From assembly GCF_009192945.1 (NCBI RefSeq), contig NZ_NSET01000036.1:1-64000 (forward strand): a stretch of DNA of 64,000 nucleotides, read 5' to 3'. This DNA comes from Xanthomonas maliensis. Its GTDB lineage: Bacteria; Pseudomonadota; Gammaproteobacteria; Xanthomonadales; Xanthomonadaceae. Made by a program: the position numbers and the translations under genes. Below the pieces are notes generated by a model. That model was not told the DNA's origin, did not search any database, and saw nothing but the letters and a program-made list of their open reading frames with translations. Position 1 is the first letter of the stretch. Each line of letters begins with the position of its first letter. Positions 36,661 through 46,751 of the stretch are shown one piece after another.

Positions 36661-38775
36661 CTACTTCACCCCCAACTGGTCTAGCACGAACGCATACGAC
36701 TCGGCCAGTTCGCGGTAGCGACGGAAGCGCCCGGACTTGCCACCATGCCCGGCTTCCATATTGATCCGGAACAGGATCGGCTGGGTGCCGGTGTTGTCGT
36801 CGCGCAGCTTGGCCACCCACTTGGCCGGCTCCCAGTACTGCACCTGCGAATCCCACAGGCCGGTGCCGACGAACAGCGCCGGATACGCCTGCTTGCGCAC
36901 GTTGTCGTACGGCGAATACGACAGCATGTAGCGGTAGTATTCCTCGTTCTCCGGATTGCCCCACTCGTCGTATTCGTTGGTGGTCAGCGGAATGCTGGCA
37001 TCGAGCATGGTGGTCACTACATCGACGAACGGCACCTGCGCGACCATCACCCGGTAGTCCCCCGGCGCCATGTTGGCCACCGCGCCCATCAGCAGCCCAC
37101 CAGCGCTGCCGCCGGACGCAGCGACGCGATCCTTGGCCGCATAGCCTTGCGCGACCAAGCCACGGGTGACATCGATGAAGTCGGTGAAGGTGTTCTTCTT
37201 GTGCAGCAGCTTGCCGTCGTCGTACCAGGCACGGCCCATTTCCTGGCCACCGCGGATGTGCGCGATGGCATAGACCACGCCGCGATCCAGCAGACTGACT
37301 GCCGGCAGGTTGAAGGCCGGATCCATCGACATGCCATAGCTGCCGTAGGCGTACTGGAACAACGGCGCGGTGCCGTCCTTCTTGAAGCCCTGCCTGTACA
37401 CCAGCGACACCGGCACCTTGACGCCATCGCGCGCAGTGACCCAAACGCGCTCGGTGACGTACTTGGCCGGGTCGTAACCGATCACCGGCTGGCGCTTGAG
37501 CAGCTTGCGCTCGCCGGTCTGCGTATTGAGCTCATAGGTAGTCGCAGGCGTGGTCAACGAGGTATAGCTGTAGCGCAGCCACGGCGTGTCAGGCTCCGAG
37601 TTGACCGACAGTCCCATCGCATACGCCGGCTCGTCCGCCTTGACGTCCTCCTGCGTGCCGTCGCGCTTGAGCAGGCGCACCCGCTGCAGACCACCGGAGC
37701 GCTCCTCGATCGCGGTGAAGCCGTCGAACAAGGCGAAATCCTCGATGTAGACACCGTCCTCATGCGCCACCCAGTCGCGCCATTGCGCGCGCGTGGTCGC
37801 GTCGGTGGCGGCGGTGACCAGCTTGAAGTTCTTGGCGCCATCGGCATTGGTACGGATCACCCAGCGGCCTTCGAAGTGGTCCGGGTGGTACTCCACATCG
37901 CGCTCGCGCGGGGCCAGCACGGTGAAGCGATCGGGCTGGGCGGCCGGCGCGTAGCGCGTTTCCGAAGACACCGTGCTTTCCACGGAAATGGTGATGTACT
38001 TGTCGTCGCGGGTACGGCCGATGCCCATATAGAAGCTGTCGTCCTTCTCCTCGTAGACCAGCACATCGTCCTTGGCCGGCGTGCCGAGCACGTGCTTCTT
38101 CACTCGCACGGTGAGCAGGGTTTCCGGATCGTTTTCGACGTAGCACAGGGTCTTGTTGTCGTCGGCCCACACCAGGTTGGGCGACACGCCCTGGATGCTG
38201 TCGGCATAGACCTGCCCGGTCTCCAGGTTCTTGAAGCGAATGGTGTATTGCCGACGACCGACCGCATCCTCGGCCCAGGCCAGGATCTTGTTGTCTTGAC
38301 TGACCTCCGCTTCGCCCACGCTGAAATAGCCCTTGCCTTCGGCCATCTGGTTGACGTCCAGCAGGATCTCTTCCGGCGCCTCCATGCTGCCCTTGCGACG
38401 CGCCTGGATCGGGTAATCCTTGCCGGTTTCGAAGCGGGTGTAATACCAGTAACCGCGCTGGCGATACGGCACGCTGGCATCGTCCTGCTTGATGCGCCCG
38501 ACGATCTCCTGATACAGCGTGTCCTCCAGCGGCTTCAGCGGTGCCAGCACCTGGTCGGCGTAGGCATTCTCGGCCTTGAGGTAGGCCAGCATCGCCTTGT
38601 CCTTGCGGGTGTCGTCACGCAGCCAGTAGTAGTCGTCGTTGCGGGTGGCACCGAACGGCGTCTGCACCGTGTGCGGGCGCTTGGCCACGTCCGGCGGTGT
38701 GGGCGGGGCGGCGATGGCGGGGGAAACGGAGGCAGTCATCAGGCTGGCGATCAGGAGAGTCAGGACAGGCTTCAT
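36661..38775 (-). CDS. S9 family prolyl oligopeptidase / oligopeptidase B, exported
   Basis: This 704-residue serine peptidase has a signal peptide (SPAIAA), an N-terminal seven-bladed propeller and a C-terminal alpha/beta-hydrolase domain with the catalytic Ser in GGSAGG and the His in EAGHGG. The propeller opening resembles oligopeptidase B (PFGATRNDDYYWLRDD), suggesting cleavage after basic residues in short peptides. A second S9 gene lies at 41,125-43,218. Confidence 0.92.
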   Translation of the reverse strand: MKPVLTLLIASLMTASVSPAIAAPPTPPDVAKRPHTVQTPFGATRNDDYYWLRDDTRKDKAMLAYLKAENAYADQVLAPLKPLEDTLYQEIVGRIKQDDASVPYRQRGYWYYTRFETGKDYPIQARRKGSMEAPEEILLDVNQMAEGKGYFSVGEAEVSQDNKILAWAEDAVGRRQYTIRFKNLETGQVYADSIQGVSPNLVWADDNKTLCYVENDPETLLTVRVKKHVLGTPAKDDVLVYEEKDDSFYMGIGRTRDDKYITISVESTVSSETRYAPAAQPDRFTVLAPRERDVEYHPDHFEGRWVIRTNADGAKNFKLVTAATDATTRAQWRDWVAHEDGVYIEDFALFDGFTAIEERSGGLQRVRLLKRDGTQEDVKADEPAYAMGLSVNSEPDTPWLRYSYTSLTTPATTYELNTQTGERKLLKRQPVIGYDPAKYVTERVWVTARDGVKVPVSLVYRQGFKKDGTAPLFQYAYGSYGMSMDPAFNLPAVSLLDRGVVYAIAHIRGGQEMGRAWYDDGKLLHKKNTFTDFIDVTRGLVAQGYAAKDRVAASGGSAGGLLMGAVANMAPGDYRVMVAQVPFVDVVTTMLDASIPLTTNEYDEWGNPENEEYYRYMLSYSPYDNVRKQAYPALFVGTGLWDSQVQYWEPAKWVAKLRDDNTGTQPILFRINMEAGHGGKSGRFRRYRELAESYAFVLDQLGVK

Positions 38776-38884
38776 CAGATTGGGGCCGGTTGGATGAACG
38801 CAATGCCATCGGAACAGTCGAGTCTGGAAGAGGCTGCCAGACGACGTCATGTGCCCCAGGTCATGCTGGTCTATCATCTCTGCG

Positions 38885-40075
38885 ATGGATGCTTCACTTT
38901 TGCCGTTGGGCGGCTACAGCCGCCGCAGTCGGGACATTGCCCCGTTTCACGTCATGGCGCTGCTGGCACGTGCCAATGCGCTGGAACAGGCCGGCCACGA
39001 TGTGATCCATCTGGAGATCGGCGAGCCGGACTTCACCACCGCCGCCCCCATCGTCGCCGCTGGCCAAGCCGCGCTGGCCGCTGGCCACACTCGCTACACC
39101 GCCGCGCGCGGCCTGCCCGCTCTGCGGGAGGCGATTGCCGATTTCTATGCGCAGCGTCATGGCTGCAGCATCGATCCGGAGCGCATCCTGATCACCCCGG
39201 GCGGCTCGGGCGCGCTGCTGTTGGCCAGCAGCCTGCTGGTCGACCCCGACAAGCACTGGCTGCTGGCCGACCCCGGCTATCCGTGCAATCGCCACTTCCT
39301 GCGCCTGGTGGAAGGCGCTGCGCAGTTGGTGCCGGTGGGCCCCGACAGCGACTATCAACTCACGCCCGCCTTGGTGCAGCAGCACTGGAACGCCGCCAGC
39401 GTGGGCGCGCTGGCGGCCTCGCCGGCCAACCCGACCGGCAGTGTGCTCACGCGCGACCAACTGGCAGCGCTGGCGACCGCCCTGCACGCGCGTGGCGGGC
39501 ATCTGGTGGTGGACGAGATCTACCACGGGCTGACCTATGGGACGCAGGCCACCAGCGTGCTGGAGGTCGACGACAGCGCGTTCGTGCTGAATAGTTTTTC
39601 CAAGTACTTCGGCATGACCGGCTGGCGCCTGGGCTGGCTGGTGGCGCCGCCGGCCGCCGTGCCGGAGCTGGAGAAGTTGGCGCAGAACCTCTATATCAGC
39701 GCCTCCTCGATCGCCCAGCATGCCGCGCTGGCCTGCTTCAGTGCCGAAAGCATGGCGATCTTCGAAGCGCGGCGTGGCGAATTCCAGCAGCGCCGCGACT
39801 ATCTGCTGCCGGCACTGCGCGCGCTCGGTTTCCGCATCGCCGTCGAGCCGCAAGGCGCGTTCTATCTCTATGCCGACGTATCGGGCTTCACCGATGACGC
39901 GCAGGCGTTCTGCGCACACTTCCTGGAAACCGAACACGTGGCGTTTACCCCGGGCATCGACTTTGGCCACCACCGCGCCAACCACCATGTGCGCATTGCC
40001 TACACGCAAAGCCTGCCCAGGCTACAGGAGGCGGTGACACGGATCGCGCGCGGGCTGGAGCGTTGGCCCACCTGA
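38885..40075 (+). CDS. Pyridoxal phosphate-dependent aminotransferase, class I/II
   Basis: The 396-residue enzyme has the fold type I pattern: HLEIGEPDF near the N terminus, SPANPTGSV, VVDEIYHGL and the cofactor lysine in NSFSKYFGMTGWR. It resembles aspartate/alanine-type aminotransferases of unknown exact substrate. It is not close enough to the phosphonate operon to count as its missing transaminase. ATG at 38885 places the family N terminus correctly. Confidence 0.9.
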   Translation: MDASLLPLGGYSRRSRDIAPFHVMALLARANALEQAGHDVIHLEIGEPDFTTAAPIVAAGQAALAAGHTRYTAARGLPALREAIADFYAQRHGCSIDPERILITPGGSGALLLASSLLVDPDKHWLLADPGYPCNRHFLRLVEGAAQLVPVGPDSDYQLTPALVQQHWNAASVGALAASPANPTGSVLTRDQLAALATALHARGGHLVVDEIYHGLTYGTQATSVLEVDDSAFVLNSFSKYFGMTGWRLGWLVAPPAAVPELEKLAQNLYISASSIAQHAALACFSAESMAIFEARRGEFQQRRDYLLPALRALGFRIAVEPQGAFYLYADVSGFTDDAQAFCAHFLETEHVAFTPGIDFGHHRANHHVRIAYTQSLPRLQEAVTRIARGLERWPT

Positions 40076-40215
40076 GCAGGGCTAGCACGGCGCTGCATCG
40101 CGGCGACTTGCCTGCGCCATTGCAGTGCGGACCAGACCCTCAACTTGACGGCAAGCACGCCTGCAACAGCACAGCTGCAGGCAATCCAAGCCGCTTCTGC
40201 GCCCCAGCATGACGC

Positions 40216-41037
40216 TCAGCCGCCAACCAGATCGCCCGCTGCGGCAACGACATCGCTGCGCAGGAGTTCCATCACCGCCAGCGGAAACAACAGGTATCTC
40301 GACACCAGGCACAGCACCTGCGATACGAGACCATAATCGCCGCCGATGCCATCGCCGCTGAAAAAGCAGAAATACCAGTACGCCACATACGCGGCGAGCA
40401 TCGCTGCACGCAGCTGCGACCCGCCCGTCAATGGCGCGCGTGCGGCCGGAAACAGCCGACGAAAGAAATGCCACATCAGCCACAACGAGGGAACCAGCAG
40501 GAAAGGCAGCAGCACCCAGACGGACAGCCCGAGCCCGCGCGCCGCCAAGGCGATGTCGGCATGGGTGGCGATCGCCCGCAACGGCACATAGCTCCACACA
40601 TTCCCTGCGCACATCAGCGCATAGGCGAGACAGAAACCGAGCAACGCTCTCGATCGCCGCACGACCCGCCAGCGCGCCGCCCAGGCAGCCACGCCATACA
40701 TCGCGCCATTGCCCAGGAACGGCCCAGCCAGGGCAATGGCCGCAGCGGCCCAGCCCTGCCCGCTCGCAAAGATCGGCGCGTAGTCGACATTGTCCGATAC
40801 GTCCCCGAGCAGCAACACATTGCCCAGGGTGGCCGCTCCATAGTCGATGCCAAACGGACGCGCCATCCACCCCAGGCACCACGCGGTCACGCTATGCGCA
40901 TATTCGTGGGTCAGATAGGCCGCGGCGTGCGCGGCCAGCGCAAGTATCGCCATGGACAGTGCGAACAGCCAATACGACCACCAACGACGAACATCGCGTT
41001 CGCGTTCGAGAACAGCGACTTGGGCCAGCTGCGACAT
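40216..41037 (-). CDS. Membrane protein with HEYAH metallopeptidase-type motif
   Basis: The 273-residue protein has about six to seven hydrophobic segments. In the first lies HEYAH (residues 44-48), the HExxH zinc motif in a membrane helix, as in M50 site-2-type peptidases. A second conserved M50 motif (N/LDG) is not clear. It may be an intramembrane peptidase or a degenerate relative; no partner gene is adjacent. Confidence 0.6.
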   Translation of the reverse strand: MSQLAQVAVLERERDVRRWWSYWLFALSMAILALAAHAAAYLTHEYAHSVTAWCLGWMARPFGIDYGAATLGNVLLLGDVSDNVDYAPIFASGQGWAAAAIALAGPFLGNGAMYGVAAWAARWRVVRRSRALLGFCLAYALMCAGNVWSYVPLRAIATHADIALAARGLGLSVWVLLPFLLVPSLWLMWHFFRRLFPAARAPLTGGSQLRAAMLAAYVAYWYFCFFSGDGIGGDYGLVSQVLCLVSRYLLFPLAVMELLRSDVVAAAGDLVGG

Positions 41038-41086
41038 GACGATGACCTGAGAAGGAAAGGACAGGAACTTCGGGAAGCGCCGTCAT

Positions 41087-41112
41087 CGTGTCGGACATCC
41101 TTGCCCGACACG
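41087..41112. terminator. Inverted repeat after the second S9 peptidase gene
   Basis: CGTGTCGG and CCGACACG form a perfect eight-base-pair stem around ten bases, 12 bases past the stop of the minus-strand S9 peptidase gene. There is no clear T-tract. It may stop transcription before the membrane peptidase gene. Confidence 0.35.
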
Positions 41113-41124
41113 CGGATCTTTCAC

Positions 41125-43218
41125 TCACTCGGCCAGCCGCTCCCACAGGAAGCTGTAGGCCAGCGCCGCCATGTGCGCGGCCTGGGCATTGTTGGCCGAG
41201 CCGCCGTGCCCACCTTCGATGTTTTCGTAGTAGGTGACGTCCTTGCCCGCATCGATCATCTTCGCCGCCATCTTGCGGGCGTGCCCGGGGTGCACGCGGT
41301 CGTCGCGGGTGGAGGTCAGGAAAATCACCGGCGGGTAGGTCTTCTTCGGATCGAACAGGTGGTACGGCGAGAAGGTCTGGATGTACTTCCAGTCGTCGGT
41401 GTCCGGGTTGCCGTATTCGGCCATCCATGAGGCACCGGCCAGCAGGTGGCTATAGCGCTTCATGTCCAGCAACGGCACCTGCACCACCACCGCGCCAAAC
41501 AGCTGCGGATACTGGGTGAGCATGTTGCCGGTCATCAGCCCGCCATTGCTGCCGCCCTGCACGCCCAGGTGCCTGGCGGTGGTGATCTTGCGCGTCACCA
41601 GGTCCTGCGCGACGGCAGCCATGTCCTCGTACGCCTTGTGGCGGTTCTGCTTGAGCGCGGCCTGATGCCAGCGCGGGCCGTACTCGCCACCGCCACGGAT
41701 ATTGGCCACCGCGTAGACGCCGCCCTTCTCCAGCCAGGCACGTCCCAGGCCACCGGAATAGTTCGGGGTCATCGAGATCTCGAAACCGCCATAGCCGTAG
41801 AGCAGGGTCGGGGTGTTGCCATCGAGCTTCAGGTTCTTGGGGCGAACCAGGAAATACGGCACGCGGGTGCCGTCCTTGCTGGTGGCGAAATGCTGTTCGA
41901 TGGTGTCCTTGCCGGCATCGAAGAACGCCGGCATGGTCTTCAACGGCTGCGGCGCACTGCCCACGTCCACCCAGGACAGCGTGGTGGGTGTCAGGTAGTC
42001 GGTGACGGTGAGCCACAAGGCATCGCTGTCGTCGCTGTCCACCGCGCTGACATCCACCGTACCGAACGCCGGCGCGCCGACGAAAGCGCTCTTCTTCCAG
42101 CCCTGTGCCGTCGGAGTGATCACGCTCAGACGGTTCTTGACGTCCTCCAGCACGTTCAACACCAGATGCGAGCGGGTCCACACGACGCCGGCCAGCGAGG
42201 TGCGGTCGGTCGGCTCGAACAGCACGTCGAACTGGCGCTTACCGGCCATGAAGTCATCGAAGCGCGTGGCCAGCAGCGCACCGGCCGGGTAGGTCTTGCC
42301 GCCAACGGTCCAGGGGTCGCGCAACTCCAGCGTCAACCATTCGCGCTTGACGCTCTTGCTGGCGGAATTGGGGACGTCGACCTTGACCAGCTTGCCATCG
42401 GTCTGACGCAGATACAGCTCGTCGTTGTAGAAGGCCAGCGTGCGGCTGACGAAATCGCGGGCGAAGCCCGGCGTATCGTCATGCATCGCGGCGATGTACA
42501 TGTCGGTTGGCTTGCCTTCGTAGACCACCGTGGCCGCGCTGAGCGGAGTGCCTCGCTTCCATTGCTTGGCAATGCGCGGATAGCCGGAACTGGTCATCGC
42601 GCCGGCACCGAAATCGGTGAACACATAGACGGTGTCGGCATCGACCCAGCCCAGGCCACCCTTGGATTCGGGCCGGAAGAAGCCATCGGCGACGAAGTGC
42701 TTGTCGACCAAGTCGAACTCGCGCGTGACATCGGCGTCGGCACCGCCGCGCGACAGCGCGATCAGGCAACGGCGGTAGTCCGGGCGCAGGCAGTCGGCGC
42801 CGTGCCAGACCCAGTTCTCGCCTTCGGCCTTGTTGAGCGCATCCAGGTCCAGCACCGTCTCCCACTGCGGTGCTGGCTTGCGATATTCCTCCAGCGTGGT
42901 GCGCCGCCAGAGCCCGCGCACGTGCTGTTTGTCCTTCCAGAAGTTGTAGTAGTACGCACCGATCTTCTGTACGCCAGGGATCTTCGCATCCGAATCCAGC
43001 ACTTCGCGGATGCTCGCCTCCATCTGCTTGAAGGCCGGGGTGGAGGCCAGGCGCTCCTCGGTCTTGGCGTTCTGCGCCTTGACCCACTCCAGCGGCTTGC
43101 TGCCGGTGACATCTTCCAGCCAGGCGTAAGGATCGTTGGACACAGGAGGTTCCTCTGCAGAGACGGCGCCAGCGGCGATCAAGCCGGCAACCAGGCAGAT
43201 CGAGGCGAACTTGGACAT
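41125..43218 (-). CDS. S9 family prolyl oligopeptidase, exported
   Basis: The 697-residue prolyl oligopeptidase has a signal peptide (AGAVSAEE), the propeller domain opening with DPYAWLEDVTG, and the hydrolase domain with catalytic Ser in GGSNGG, the DDRVHPGHA Asp segment and the His in EGGHGG. It cleaves short peptides, probably after proline, in the periplasm. It is distinct in sequence from the S9 gene at 36,661-38,775. Confidence 0.93.
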   Translation of the reverse strand: MSKFASICLVAGLIAAGAVSAEEPPVSNDPYAWLEDVTGSKPLEWVKAQNAKTEERLASTPAFKQMEASIREVLDSDAKIPGVQKIGAYYYNFWKDKQHVRGLWRRTTLEEYRKPAPQWETVLDLDALNKAEGENWVWHGADCLRPDYRRCLIALSRGGADADVTREFDLVDKHFVADGFFRPESKGGLGWVDADTVYVFTDFGAGAMTSSGYPRIAKQWKRGTPLSAATVVYEGKPTDMYIAAMHDDTPGFARDFVSRTLAFYNDELYLRQTDGKLVKVDVPNSASKSVKREWLTLELRDPWTVGGKTYPAGALLATRFDDFMAGKRQFDVLFEPTDRTSLAGVVWTRSHLVLNVLEDVKNRLSVITPTAQGWKKSAFVGAPAFGTVDVSAVDSDDSDALWLTVTDYLTPTTLSWVDVGSAPQPLKTMPAFFDAGKDTIEQHFATSKDGTRVPYFLVRPKNLKLDGNTPTLLYGYGGFEISMTPNYSGGLGRAWLEKGGVYAVANIRGGGEYGPRWHQAALKQNRHKAYEDMAAVAQDLVTRKITTARHLGVQGGSNGGLMTGNMLTQYPQLFGAVVVQVPLLDMKRYSHLLAGASWMAEYGNPDTDDWKYIQTFSPYHLFDPKKTYPPVIFLTSTRDDRVHPGHARKMAAKMIDAGKDVTYYENIEGGHGGSANNAQAAHMAALAYSFLWERLAE

Positions 43219-43285
43219 GGGGTTTCCGGACACGGACAAGCAGCTGACCGTAGCACGGCGCTCGCCGGGTCTCCCCTGCCGAAGG

Positions 43286-43600
43286 TCAGGCCACCTTGGC
43301 CTGCCCGGCCAGCCGCCCGGTCGGGTGCCGACGACGGGCTTGCGGCCCGCGTCGCCGCGCCGCGCCACGGCCGCGCTGCCGCGACCAGCGCCACTGCGGC
43401 AGGGCGAATCGGTACAGGCTCCACCACGCCACCATCGGCATGCCCACCAACCATAGCGGCAGCCAGCCGATCCAGGCATTGACGCCGCGCGCCGCCGGCC
43501 AGACCAGTACCAGAGCCAGGCCGGCCAGGGCCACCTGTCGCAACGGGCGCAGCACGCGCGGATCAGGGCGTTCGGTACGGCGAGACGGGCGATGCAGCAT
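43286..43600 (-). CDS. Small membrane protein, hypothetical
   Basis: The 104-residue protein has two hydrophobic stretches (residues 23-40 and 43-62) and a strongly basic C-terminal tail. GGAG lies seven bases before its ATG. The hydrophobic arrangement and ribosome binding site support a real gene; no function can be named. Confidence 0.6.
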   Translation of the reverse strand: MLHRPSRRTERPDPRVLRPLRQVALAGLALVLVWPAARGVNAWIGWLPLWLVGMPMVAWWSLYRFALPQWRWSRQRGRGAARRRGPQARRRHPTGRLAGQAKVA

Positions 43601-43884
43601 GACGGCACTCCACGGGGCAGGAAGGACAGGCCAGCAGAATGCCGCCGCCCCATCTCATCGGCTGCGACCTGAGGAGCGCCCCGCCCCACGGGCAGCTAGG
43701 TGCTGCTGCCCGCGCGCCGGTCCAGCCGCCGTGGCTGGCGCCAGACGCCCCCCTCTGGCCGGCTTCGCCACGGCGCCATGCCGCCAGAAACGTAGCGGAC
43801 TGCGCCGGACCCGACCGTTGACACGAACTTGCCCCCTGCATGCGGTAGTGTTGATCACCAACCGTTCCCACGTGTGACGTCGTG

Positions 43885-44454
43885 ATGCGCCTGACCGTTT
43901 CGATTGCCCTCGCCTTCCTGCTCGTCCTGGGCACGCCGGCGGCGCTTGCCAACAACACACCAACGCCCGAGCCAGCGCTCGACCTGCCCAAGTTGATGGG
44001 CACCTGGTACGTCATCGCCCGCATGCCCAATCCAGTCGAGCGCGGTCACGTCACCAGCCGCGACGAATACACCTTGGTGGAGGACGGCAAGGTCGCCGTG
44101 CGCTATCTCTACCGCGAGGGCTTTCACGAGCCCGAAAAAGAAGTGCGCGCACGCGCGTCGGTGGATGCCGAGAGCGGCAACCGCGACTGGCGGGTCTGGT
44201 TCTACAGGGTGATCCCGGCCAAGCAGCGCATCCTGGAAGTGGCCCCGGACGGCTCATGGATGCTGCTCTCCTATCCCGGCCGCGACCTGGCCTGGATCTT
44301 CTCGCGCACCCCGGACATGAGCCGCGATCTGTATCGCCAGCTGGTGAACAAGATGCGCGACGACTACGACATCTACACCGACAAGCTGCTGCGCGTGCCG
44401 CAGCTGCCTCAACAGGTGGACAAGCTCGGCTTCGAAGTGCCCGAAAAGCGCTGA
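43885..44454 (+). CDS. Lipocalin family protein (Blc-like), periplasmic
   Basis: The 189-residue protein has a cleavable signal peptide (PAALAN) and the lipocalin first-strand motif GTWYVIARMPN, followed by barrel strands ending in a C-terminal helix. Bacterial lipocalins of the Blc group bind lipids in membrane maintenance. The signal lacks a lipobox Cys, so it is soluble periplasmic, unlike E. coli Blc. An in-frame GTG one codon earlier is also possible. Confidence 0.88.
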   Translation: MRLTVSIALAFLLVLGTPAALANNTPTPEPALDLPKLMGTWYVIARMPNPVERGHVTSRDEYTLVEDGKVAVRYLYREGFHEPEKEVRARASVDAESGNRDWRVWFYRVIPAKQRILEVAPDGSWMLLSYPGRDLAWIFSRTPDMSRDLYRQLVNKMRDDYDIYTDKLLRVPQLPQQVDKLGFEVPEKR

Positions 44455-44485
44455 GCGTCGCGCTGGCGCTAGCGGGCGGCGCGGA

Positions 44486-45451
44486 TCACTCGTAGTTGCT
44501 CAGCGCCAGCGACAGCAGCGCCTTGGCCTGCTCGCGCAATGCGGTCGGCTCAACGATCTCCGCATCCGACCCGTAGTGCAGCACGTCCATCAGCAGCTCG
44601 CGCGAGACGCTGTAGGGCACCTTCAGCTCGTAACGCCCATCGGCCAGGAAGCGCCCCTGCTGCTTGGAGTGCCAGTGTTCGTCGGCCACCCAGCGTGCCG
44701 CCTTGGCACTGAACACGATCGTCGCCCAGCCCTTGGGCGCACCGGAAAAGATGCCGTAGCTGGCAGCCAACTGTTCGTCCAGCTCGCTGTCGGGCACGTC
44801 GCGCGGGGCGGTGTCGACGATGCGCGCATGGTTGATGCGGTCAACGGCGAAGCTGCGGACGCCTTCGCGGGTATGGTCCCAGGCGTCCAGATACCAATTG
44901 TCGCGGTAATGGGTGATGCGCTGCGGCGACACCGTGCGCTTGGTCGATTCGTCGGTGGAACGGGCGCGATAGTCGAAGCTCAGCTGCTTGCGCTCCAGCA
45001 CCGCCGAGGCCACGGTGCGGAAGCTGGCTTCGTCCAGCTTGCGGCCCCGGTGCGGAATCACCCGCACCCGATCAACCGGCCACTGCGACACCCCGGCCTG
45101 GGCGGCCAGCAGCCCCTCGATCCGCTGCTGCAATGGCGCCAGCATCGACGACAACACGCCACCACCGGTACGCGACAGCAGCTGCTGGGAGGCCAGCAAG
45201 GCGTGTAGTTCTTCCGAACTCAGCCACAGCCCGGGCAGTTCGAAGCGATCGCTTTCGCCGGACAGGTAGCGGAAGCCGGCTTCGCCATCGCCCTCCACCG
45301 GCGCCATCAGCGCGTCGCGCAGAAACGCCAGGTCGCGATAGACAGTGGCACGGGAACAACCAAGCTCGTCCTGCAGCCGCGCCACCGTGACCGGGTAGCG
45401 GGCCGACTTGAGCAAGCGATGCAGGGCGTTGATGCGTTCGTAGCGGTCCAT
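44486..45451 (-). CDS. WYL-domain transcriptional regulator (YafY/DeoR-like)
   Basis: The 321-residue regulator has an N-terminal winged helix (RLQDELGCSRATVYRDLAFLR) and a C-terminal WYL domain with YRDNWYLDAWDH, plus the WCX extension. WYL domains sense nucleic acids or nucleotides and often regulate DNA damage or phage defence genes. It is divergent from the DUF481 gene, with a 274-base gap. Confidence 0.9.
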   Translation of the reverse strand: MDRYERINALHRLLKSARYPVTVARLQDELGCSRATVYRDLAFLRDALMAPVEGDGEAGFRYLSGESDRFELPGLWLSSEELHALLASQQLLSRTGGGVLSSMLAPLQQRIEGLLAAQAGVSQWPVDRVRVIPHRGRKLDEASFRTVASAVLERKQLSFDYRARSTDESTKRTVSPQRITHYRDNWYLDAWDHTREGVRSFAVDRINHARIVDTAPRDVPDSELDEQLAASYGIFSGAPKGWATIVFSAKAARWVADEHWHSKQQGRFLADGRYELKVPYSVSRELLMDVLHYGSDAEIVEPTALREQAKALLSLALSNYE

Positions 45452-45725
45452 CCGCAGATTATGTCCGAGTCTTTGCACCGGCGGTGAGTGCGGCGGGGTG
45501 GCGCCACCGCAGGACGACACAAAACTGCCGGTCGACGCAAGCCAATCTCGCTGCAAGGCGCCAGCGGCCCTGGCCCGATGGTCCACGTCCCCATCCCCAG
45601 CCCTGGAATGCCGCCGCGCCACGAGCGACCGAACCTCCACTAAAGCGAACGCTTCACTTTGGGCTAACGGAACCGCTGGGTCCGGTATCATGAAATCGCT
45701 TCCACCCCCCATCCGAGAGTCCGCC

Positions 45726-46538
45726 ATGTCGCGCCGTGCCCCGTTGTCCGTCCTGCTGCCACTGCTGTTGGTCCCGCTTGCTGTCCAGGCCCAGGTGATG
45801 GCACCGGCACCGACCATGGCGCCGATCGATCCAGCCGCCGCCGTGGTGCCCTCGCCCTGGAGCGGCAGCAGCGGCGAGCTGGGGTATGCCTCGGCGCACG
45901 GCAACAGCACCACCGACAGCCTCAACGGCCGCGTCCGCCTGCGCTATACCGATGGCGACTGGATCCACAGCCTGGACGCCACCGCCCTGCGCTCCAGTTC
46001 GGAATACACCAATACCAATGACGACGGCACCACCACGCGCGAGCGCCAGACCACCGCCGAGCGCTACACCGGCAGCGTCGGGAGCGCGCTGCAGCTGGGC
46101 GAGCATCGCCAGCTGACCGCGACCGGCCGCTACGAACACGACGATTTCGCCACCTACGACCGCCTGGCCACCATCGGTATCGGCTACGGCACGCGGCTGA
46201 TCGATGCCAATCGTTTCTATCTCGATGCCCAGGTCGGCCCGGGTATCCGGCGCGCGCACAACAGCGAAGACGACCGCAACGAGACCGGCCTGATCGGACG
46301 CGGGCTGTTCGACCTGAAGTACACCGTCACCGACAACACCGACATCATCAACACCTTGCTGGTGGAATCGGGCGAATACAACACCTATGCGCAGAACGAC
46401 TTTGGCGTGCAGGTCAGCATGAATTCGCACTTCGCGTTGAAGGCGGCCTGGCAGATGCGCCACAACAGCGATGTCAGCGACAACGACAAGAAGACCGATA
46501 CGCTGACCACGGTCAACCTGGTCTATACGTTCAAGTGA
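45726..46538 (+). CDS. DUF481 outer-membrane beta-barrel protein
   Basis: The 270-residue protein has a signal peptide (PLAVQA) and the DUF481/YdiY pattern of repeated amphipathic strands ending in the aromatic NLVYTFK, as expected for a salt-induced outer-membrane protein. The start at 45726 gives a normal signal; an upstream ATG at about 45690 would add twelve residues. Confidence 0.85.
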   Translation: MSRRAPLSVLLPLLLVPLAVQAQVMAPAPTMAPIDPAAAVVPSPWSGSSGELGYASAHGNSTTDSLNGRVRLRYTDGDWIHSLDATALRSSSEYTNTNDDGTTTRERQTTAERYTGSVGSALQLGEHRQLTATGRYEHDDFATYDRLATIGIGYGTRLIDANRFYLDAQVGPGIRRAHNSEDDRNETGLIGRGLFDLKYTVTDNTDIINTLLVESGEYNTYAQNDFGVQVSMNSHFALKAAWQMRHNSDVSDNDKKTDTLTTVNLVYTFK

Positions 46539-46751
46539 TTCGCTGTTGGGCGGCGGGCGCGACGCTGGCATCAGCACCAGTGCGCCCACACGCAACGCCC
46601 ATGCAGGGCATGTCGTCGCTGGCGGCGACCTGCCGCCAGGGGTCGCGGTGAACCACGCGCAGCGGCATCGCATGCTCGATCTTGCGCTGCGACCGCCGCG
46701 CGTCCTGCGCATCGCGCGACCGGCGCCTGCCAGGCACGGCGACGCACGTCG

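Noticed and set aside
38885-40075. Aminotransferase as the missing AEP transaminase of the phosphonate pathway
   Set aside because: It lies 28 kb away among unrelated genes and resembles general aspartate/alanine-type enzymes.
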